Source: Tritrichomonas musculus (Eukaryota; Parabasalia; Tritrichomonadida; Tritrichomonadidae). From it: a stretch of DNA of 31,567 nt. Positions 25,291 through 31,567 of the stretch are shown here, in pieces. The stretch is taken from contig JAPFFF010000202.1 in NCBI GenBank assembly GCA_039105265.1, positions 1 to 31,567 on the forward strand. Direction: 5' to 3'. Each line of letters begins with the position of its first letter. The stretch's first letter is position 1. The notes under the pieces are model-generated. The model was not told the DNA's origin, ran no database searches, and was given only the letters and a program-made list of their open reading frames with translations. Position numbers and translations under genes: made by a program.

Positions 25291-27900
25291 ACTGCAGTTG
25301 AATCATCAGATTCAACGAGAACTGCAGTTGAATCATCAGATGCAACGAGAACTGCAGTTGAATCATCAGATGCAACGAGAACTGCAGTTGAATCATCAGA
25401 TGCAACGAGAACTGCAGTTGAATCATCAGATGCAACGAGAACTGCAGTTTAATAATAAGATTCAACAAGAACTGCAGTTTAATCATAAGATTCAACGAGA
25501 ACTGCAGTTTAATCATAAGATTCAACGAGAACTGCAGTTTAATAATAAGATGCAACAAGAACTGCAGTTGAATCATCAGATGCAACGAGAACTGCAGTTG
25601 AATCATCAGATTCAACGAGAACTGCAGTTGAATCATCAGATGCAACGAGAACTGCAGTTGAATCATCAGATGCAACGAGAACTGCAGTTGAATCATCAGA
25701 TTCAACGAGAACTGCAGTTGAATCATCAGATGCAACGAGAACTGCAGTTGAACCATCAGATTCAACGAGAACTGCAGTTGAATCATCAGATGCAACGAGA
25801 ACTACAGTTGAATCATCAGATTCAACGAGAACTGCAGTTGAATCATCAGATGCAACGAGAACTACAGTTGAATCATCAGATTCAACGAGAACTGCAGTTG
25901 AATCATCAGATGCAACAAGAACTGCAGTTGAATCATCAGATTCAACGAGAACTGCAGTTGAATCATCAGATTCAACGAGAACTGCAGTTGAACCATCAGA
26001 TTCAACGAGAACTACAGTTGAATCATCAGATTCAACGAGAACTGCAGTTGAATCATCAGATTCAACGAGAACTACAGTTGAATCATCAGATTCAACGAGA
26101 ACTGCAGTTGAATCATCAGATGCAACGAGAACTACAGTTGAATCATCAGATTCAACGAGAACTGCAGTTGAATCATCAGATGCAACGACAACTGCAGTTG
26201 AATCATCAGATGCAACGACAACTGCAGTTGAATCATCAGATTCAACGAGAACTGCAGTTGAATCATCAGATGCAACGAGAACTGCAGTTGAATCATCAGA
26301 TTCAACGAGAACTGCAGTTTAATAATAAGATGAAACAAGAACTGCAGTTGAATCATCAGATGCAACGAGAACTGCAGTTGAATCATCAGATGCAACGAGA
26401 ACTGCAGTTGAATCATCAGATGCAACGACAACTGCAGTTGAATCATCAGATGCAACGAGAACTGCAGTTTAATAATAAGATGAAACAAGAACTGCAGTTG
26501 AATCATCAGATGCAACGACAACTGCAGTTGAATCATCAGATGCAACGAGAACTGCAGTTGAATCATCAGATGCAACGACAACTGCAGTTGAATCATCAGA
26601 TTCAACGAGAACTGCAGTTGAATCATCAGATTCAACGAGAACTGCAGTTGAATCATCAGATGCAACGAGAACTGCAGTTGAATCATCAGATGCAACGAGA
26701 ACTACAGTTGAATCATCAGATTCAACGAGAACTGCAGTTGAACCATCAGATTCAACGAGAACTGCAGTTGAACCATCAGATTCAACGAGAACTGCAGTTG
26801 AATCATCAGATGCAACGAGAACTGCAGTTGAATCATCAGATGCAACGAGAACTGCAGTTTAATAATAAGATGCAACAAGAACTGCAGTTGAATCATCAGA
26901 TGCAACGAGAACTGCAGTTGAATCATCAGATGCAACGAGAACTGCAGTTGAATCATCAGATGCAGCGAGAACTGCAGTTGAATCATCAGATTCAACGAGA
27001 ACTGCAGTTGAATCATCAGATTCAACGAGAACTGCAGTTGAATCATCAGATGCAACGAGAACTGCAGTTGAATCATCAGATGCAACGAGAACTACAGTTG
27101 AATCATCAGATTCAACGAGAACTGCAGTTGAATCATCAGATTCAACGAGAACTGCAGTTGAATCATCAGATTCAACGAGAACTGCAGTTGAATCATCAGA
27201 TGCAACGAGAACTGCAGTTGAATCATCAGATTCAACGACAACTGCAGTTGAACCATCAGATTCAACGAGAACTGCAGTTGAATCATCAGATGCAACGAGA
27301 ACTGCAGTTGAATCATCAGATGCAACGAGAACTGCAGTTGAATCATCAGATTCAACGAGAACTGCAGTTGAATCATCAGATGCAACGAGAACTGCAGTTG
27401 AATCATCAGATTCAACGAGAACTGCAGTTGAACCATCAGATTCAACGAGAACTGCAGTTGAATCATCAGATGCAACGAGAACTGCAGTTGAATCATCAGA
27501 TGCAACGAGAACTGCAGTTTAATAATAAGATGCAACGAGAACTGCAGTTGAATCATCAGATGCAACGAGAACTGCAGTTGAATCATCAGATGCAACGAGA
27601 ACTGCAGTTGAATCATCAGATGCAGCGAGAACTGCAGTTTAATAATAAGATGAAACAAGAACTGCAGTTGAATCATCAGATGCAACGAGAACTGTAGTTG
27701 AATCATCAGATGCAACGAGAACTGCAGTTGAATCATCAGATGCAACGAGAACTGCAGTTGAATCATCAGATGCAGCGAGAACTGCAGTTTAATAATAAGA
27801 TGAAACAAGAACTGCAGTTGAATCATCAGATGCAACGAGAACTGCAGTTGAATCATCAGATGCAACGAGAACTGCAGTTGAATCATCAGATGCAGCGAGA
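25291..27900. repeat. 2,610-bp tandem duplication, right copy (87 units)
   Basis: This copy directly abuts the left copy. The match ends at 27900/27901, where the array switches to an A-like TTTAATAATAAGA-TGAAAC unit instead of the TTCAACGAGA unit found at 25291. One visible substitution in 2.6 kb indicates a very recent event. Confidence 0.9.
26851..27697 (+). repeat. CTGTAG-ending cassette, copy 5
   Basis: This is the counterpart of copy 4 in the right copy of the 2,610-bp duplication, with G4A at 27091 and CTGTAG at 27691. Confidence 0.86.
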
Positions 27901-28770
27901 ACTGCAGTTTAATAATAAGATGAAACAAGAACTGCAGTTGAATCATCAGATTCAACGAGAACTGCAGTTGAATCATCAGATGCAACGAGAACTGCAGTTG
28001 AATCATCAGATGCAACGAGAACTGCAGTTGAATCATCAGATGCAACGAGAACTGCAGTTGAATCATCAGATTCAACGAGAACTGCAGTTGAATCATCAGA
28101 TGCAACGACAACTGCAGTTGAATCATCAGATTCAACGAGAACTGCAGTTGAATCATCAGATTCAACGAGAACTGCAGTTGAATCATCAGATGCAACGAGA
28201 ACTGCAGTTGAATCATCAGATTCAACGAGAACTGCAGTTTAATAATAAGATTCAACGAGAACTGCAGTTTAATAATAAGATGAAACAAGAACTGCAGTTG
28301 AATAATCAGATGCAACGAGAACTGCAGTTGAATCATCAGATGCAACGAGAACTGCAGTTGAATCATCAGATGCAACGAGAACTGCAGTTGAATCATCAGA
28401 TTCAACGAGAACTGCAGTTGAATCATCAGATGCAACGACAACTGCAGTTGAATCATCAGATTCAACGAGAACTGCAGTTGAATCATCAGATTCAACGAGA
28501 ACTGCAGTTGAATCATCAGATGCAACGAGAACTGCAGTTGAATCATCAGATTCAACGAGAACTGCAGTTTAATAATAAGATTCAACGAGAACTGCAGTTT
28601 AATAATAAGATGAAACAAGAACTGCAGTTGAATAATCAGATGCAACGAGAACTGCAGTTGAATCATCAGATTCAACGACAACTGCAGTTGAATCATCAGA
28701 TTCAACGAGAACTGCAGTTGAATCATCAGATGCAACGACAACTGCAGTTGAATCATCAGATGCAACGAGA
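27901..28770. repeat. Short A-like block inside B-type array
   Basis: This 0.87-kb stretch lacks G4A and T13C units and carries the A-type run TTTAATAATAAGA-TTCAAC, TTTAATAATAAGA-TGAAAC, TTGAATAATCAGA at 28231-28320 and again at 28561-28650. The same three-unit run is otherwise seen near 6571, 6781, 8761 and 8971. It begins exactly where the 2,610-bp tandem duplication ends, suggesting a recombination junction at 27900/27901. Confidence 0.65.
27991..28650. repeat. 330-bp tandem duplication (11 units x 2)
   Basis: Units 27991-28320 and 28321-28650 carry the same eleven variants in the same order, ending with TTTAATAATAAGA-TTCAAC, TTTAATAATAAGA-TGAAAC and TTGAATAATCAGA. No difference was seen between the two copies. 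Confidence 0.85.
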
Positions 28771-31567
28771 ACTGCAGTTGAATCATCAGATTCAACGAGA
28801 ACTGCAGTTGAACCATCAGATTCAACGAGAACTGCAGTTGAACCATCAGATTCAACGAGAACTGCAGTTGAATCATCAGATGCAACGAGAACTGCAGTTG
28901 AATCATCAGATGCAACGAGAACTGCAGTTAAATAATAAGATGCAACAAGAACTGCAGTTGAATCATCAGATGCAACGAGAACTGCAGTTGAATCATCAGA
29001 TGCAACGAGAACTGCAGTTGAATCATCAGATGCAGCGAGAACTGCAGTTGAATCATCAGATTCAACGAGAACTGCAGTTGAATCATCAGATTCAACGAGA
29101 ACTGCAGTTGAATCATCAGATGCAACGAGAACTGCAGTTGAATCATCAGATGCAACGAGAACTACAGTTGAATCATCAGATTCAACGAGAACTGCAGTTG
29201 AATCATCAGATTCAACGAGAACTGCAGTTGAATCATCAGATTCAACGAGAACTGCAGTTGAATCATCAGATGCAACGAGAACTGCAGTTGAATCATCAGA
29301 TTCAACGACAACTGCAGTTGAACCATCAGATTCAACGAGAACTGCAGTTGAATCATCAGATGCAACGAGAACTGCAGTTGAATCATCAGATGCAACGAGA
29401 ACTGCAGTTGAATCATCAGATTCAACGAGAACTGCAGTTGAATCATCAGATGCAACGAGAACTGCAGTTGAATCATCAGATTCAACGAGAACTGCAGTTG
29501 AACCATCAGATTCAACGAGAACTGCAGTTGAATCATCAGATGCAACGAGAACTGCAGTTGAATCATCAGATGCAACGAGAACTGCAGTTTAATAATAAGA
29601 TGCAACGAGAACTGCAGTTGAATCATCAGATGCAACGAGAACTGCAGTTGAATCATCAGATGCAACGAGAACTGCAGTTGAATCATCAGATGCAGCGAGA
29701 ACTGCAGTTTAATAATAAGATGAAACAAGAACTGCAGTTGAATCATCAGATGCAACGAGAACTGTAGTTGAATCATCAGATGCAACGAGAACTGCAGTTG
29801 AATCATCAGATGCAACGAGAACTGCAGTTGAATCATCAGATGCAGCGAGAACTGCAGTTGAATCATCAGATTCAACGACAACTGCAGTTGAACCATCAGA
29901 TGCAACAAGAACTGCAGTTGAATCATCAGATGCAACGAGAACTGCAGTTGAATCATCAGATGCAACGAGAACTGCAGTTGAATCATCAGATGCAGCGAGA
30001 ACTGCAGTTGAATCATCAGATTCAACGAGAACTGCAGTTGAATCATCAGATTCAACGAGAACTGCAGTTGAATCATCAGATTCAACGAGAACTGCAGTTG
30101 AATCATCAGATTCAACGAGAACTGCAGTTGAATCATCAGATTCAACGAGAACTGCAGTTGAATCATCAGATGCAACGAGAACTGCAGTTGAACCATCAGA
30201 TTCAACGAGAACTGCAGTTGAATCATCAGATGCAACGAGAACTACAGTTGAATCATCAGATTCAACGAGAACTGCAGTTGAATCATCAGATGCAAAGAGA
30301 ACTACAGTTGAATCATCAGATGCAACGAGAACTGCAGTTGAATCATCAGATGCAACGAGAACTGCAGTTGAATCATCAGATGCAACGAGAACTGCAGTTG
30401 AACCATCAGATTCAACGAGAACTGCAGTTGAATCATCAGATGCAACGAGAACTACAGTTGAATCATCAGATTCAACGAGAACTGCAGTTGAATCATCAGA
30501 TGCAACGAGAACTACAGTTGAATCATCAGATTCAACGAGAACTGCAGTTGAATCATCAGATGCAACAAGAACTGCAGTTGAATCATCAGATGCAACGAGA
30601 ACTGCAGTTGAACCATCAGATTCAACGAGAACTACAGTTGAATCATCAGATTCAACGAGAACTGCAGTTGAATCATCAGATTCAACGAGAACTACAGTTG
30701 AATCATCAGATTCAACGAGAACTGCAGTTGAATCATCAGATGCAACGAGAACTACAGTTGAATCATCAGATTCAACGAGAACTGCAGTTGAATCATCAGA
30801 TGCAACGACAACTGCAGTTGAATCATCAGATGCAACGACAACTGCAGTTGAATCATCAGATGCAACGAGAACTGCAGTTGAATCATCAGATGCAACGAGA
30901 ACTGCAGTTTAATAATAAGATTCAACGAGAACTGCAGTTGAATCATCAGATGAAACAAGAACTGCAGTTGAATCATCAGATGCAACAAGAACTGCAGTTG
31001 AATCATCAGATTCAACGAGAACTGCAGTTGAATCATCAGATTCAACGAGAACTGCAGTTGAACCATCAGATTCAACGAGAACTACAGTTGAATCATCAGA
31101 TTCAACGAGAACTGCAGTTGAATCATCAGATTCAACGAGAACTACAGTTGAATCATCAGATTCAACGAGAACTGCAGTTGAATCATCAGATGCAACGAGA
31201 ACTACAGTTGAATCATCAGATTCAACGAGAACTGCAGTTGAATCATCAGATGCAACGACAACTGCAGTTGAATCATCAGATGCAACGACAACTGCAGTTG
31301 AATCATCAGATTCAACGAGAACTGCAGTTGAATCATCAGATGCAACGAGAACTGCAGTTGAATCATCAGATTCAACGAGAACTGCAGTTGAATCATCAGA
31401 TGCAACAAGAACTGCAGTTGAATCATCAGATTCAACGAGAACTGCAGTTGAATCATCAGATGCAACGAGAACTGCAGTTGAATCATCAGATGCAACGAGA
31501 ACTACAGTTGAATCATCAGATGCAACGAGAACTGCAGTTGAATCATCAGATGCAACGAGAACTGCAG
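28771..31567. repeat. B-type higher-order domain, third block (runs off the edge)
   Basis: B-type markers resume: paired AACCAT units at 28801/28831, G4A units from 29161, a CTGTAG-ending cassette at 28921-29767 and 210-bp cassettes at 30601 and 31051. Bases 28801-30540 align with 16021-17760 at a 12,780-bp offset with only a few visible differences (for example in the units at 29161 and 30271). Confidence 0.75.
28921..29767 (+). repeat. CTGTAG-ending cassette, copy 6
   Basis: This combines features of other copies: the first unit has A at unit position 10, as in copy 2, while the unit at 29161 has G4A, as in copies 1, 4 and 5. That mixture fits recombination or conversion between cassettes. 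It ends with CTGTAG at 29761. Confidence 0.85.

Larger units (their letters stand above)
12181..27900. repeat. B-type higher-order domain, second block
   Basis: This is a 15.7-kb stretch with G4A units throughout as far as 27091. It carries 210-bp cassettes, four of the six CTGTAG-ending cassettes and the multi-kilobase duplications at offsets 1,830, 4,020, 4,080, 8,340 and 2,610 bp. It contains no ACTGCCG unit. Units reading GTTAAATAATAAGA (G10A with C14A and C17A) occur here, for example at 15721, 16141, 17971, 18271, 18691, 19501 and 19801. Outside this block I see that form only at 28921. Confidence 0.75.
1..31567. repeat. 30-bp tandem satellite array filling the window
   Basis: The sequence is 1,052 head-to-tail 30-bp units plus 7 bases. 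Unit landmarks are CTGCAG at unit positions 2-7, GAATCATCAGAT at 10-21 and CAACGAGA at 23-30. All units share one orientation, no unique spacers occur, and no unit gains or loses a base. About 15 of 30 positions vary, with G22T, G29C, G4A, T13C, G27A, C23A and the G10T/C14A/C17A group being the commonest variants. The array runs past both window edges. Known biology: arrays of this kind evolve by unequal exchange and gene conversion and are usual in eukaryotic heterochromatin. I do not recognise the family by name. A repeat region of a giant protein gene cannot be excluded without flanks. Confidence 0.99.
16988..31567 (+). other. Same open frame, interrupted four times, runs off the window
   Basis: The plus frame starting at position 2 continues as segments 16988-21007, 21008-25087, 25088-27697, 27698-29767 and 29768 to the window end. 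Each internal boundary is the TAG of a CTGTAG cassette. No other stop lies in this frame. The stops are copies of one mutation spread by duplication, not independent decay. Confidence 0.15.

Noticed and set aside
601-29730. Polyadenylation signal in AATAATAAG units
   Set aside because: These units give AATAAT and AATAAG, never AATAAA, and occur as repeat variants with no gene context.
1412-31495. Many minus-strand open frames with the MHLMIQLQFS repeat
   Set aside because: They are the complement of the same repeat. The consensus unit happens to be stop-free in this frame, and the common G4A variant stops it many times. There is no independent support for genes.
1-31567. CRISPR array
   Set aside because: Units are contiguous 30-bp repeats with no unique spacers, and the number of units and their variant pattern fit a satellite.
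8-31567. A confident giant Gln-rich protein gene
   Set aside because: A stop-free 30-bp unit makes long frames automatically. There is no start context, promoter, splice signal, non-repeat domain or flanking exon, and the frame is interrupted seven times under the standard code.
1-31567. Hammerhead ribozyme in the repeat
   Set aside because: The minus strand contains CTGATGA in most units, which resembles a hammerhead core, but the matching GAAA core and helix arrangement are absent from the same strand of the unit.
1-31567. CENP-B box or telomere-like repeat
   Set aside because: No match to the CENP-B box pattern (TTCG with downstream CGGG) and no short G-rich telomeric motif is present.
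1-31567. Transposon, tRNA, rRNA or other unique insert within the array
   Set aside because: Every 30-bp unit was seen to follow the same pattern. No stretch departs from it enough to be an insertion.

Overview
The whole 31,567-base window is one uninterrupted tandem array of a 30-bp unit: 1,052 complete units plus the first 7 bases of the next. Read by eye, the register never slips. Every unit starts at a position of the form 30n+1, and units differ only by base substitutions. There is no unique sequence, RNA gene, transposon, promoter or array edge, so both flanks lie outside the window. Such a long homogeneous minisatellite-type array points to a eukaryotic satellite block (pericentromeric, subtelomeric or similar), although the sequence alone does not identify the organism. 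A repeat-rich exon of a giant protein gene is the main alternative.

Unit layout: unit position 1 is the A of ACT. A PstI site (CTGCAG) lies at unit positions 2-7, GAATCATCAGAT at 10-21 and CAACGAGA at 23-30, with one CpG at 26-27 and about 43% GC. About half of the 30 positions vary. The commonest variants are G/T at 22, G/C at 29, G/A at 4, T/C at 13, G/A at 27, C/A at 23, and a linked change at 10/14/17 that turns GAATCATCA into TAATAATAA.

Large-scale layout: the array is a mosaic of two higher-order styles. A-type stretches (about 1-1410, 6331-12180 and 27901-28770) lack the G4A variant; the first two also carry the ACTGCCG/AATATTAAGA unit. B-type stretches (about 1411-6330, 12181-27900 and 28771-31567) carry G4A units, AACCAT units, a 210-bp seven-unit cassette seen 13 times, and an approximately 847-bp cassette seen six times that ends in the same CTGTAG unit. 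Superimposed are multi-kilobase, nearly identical duplications, such as a 2,610-bp tandem duplication at 22681-27900.

Coding potential: because 30 is divisible by 3, the consensus unit is stop-free in four of six frames, so long open frames are expected and are weak evidence for genes. The plus frame beginning at position 2 encodes a Gln-rich decapeptide (LNHQ-M/I-QRELQ) and is open across 31.5 kb except for seven TAG codons, which trace to only two mutational events. I do not call a protein-coding gene; the open frames are recorded as low-confidence entries.
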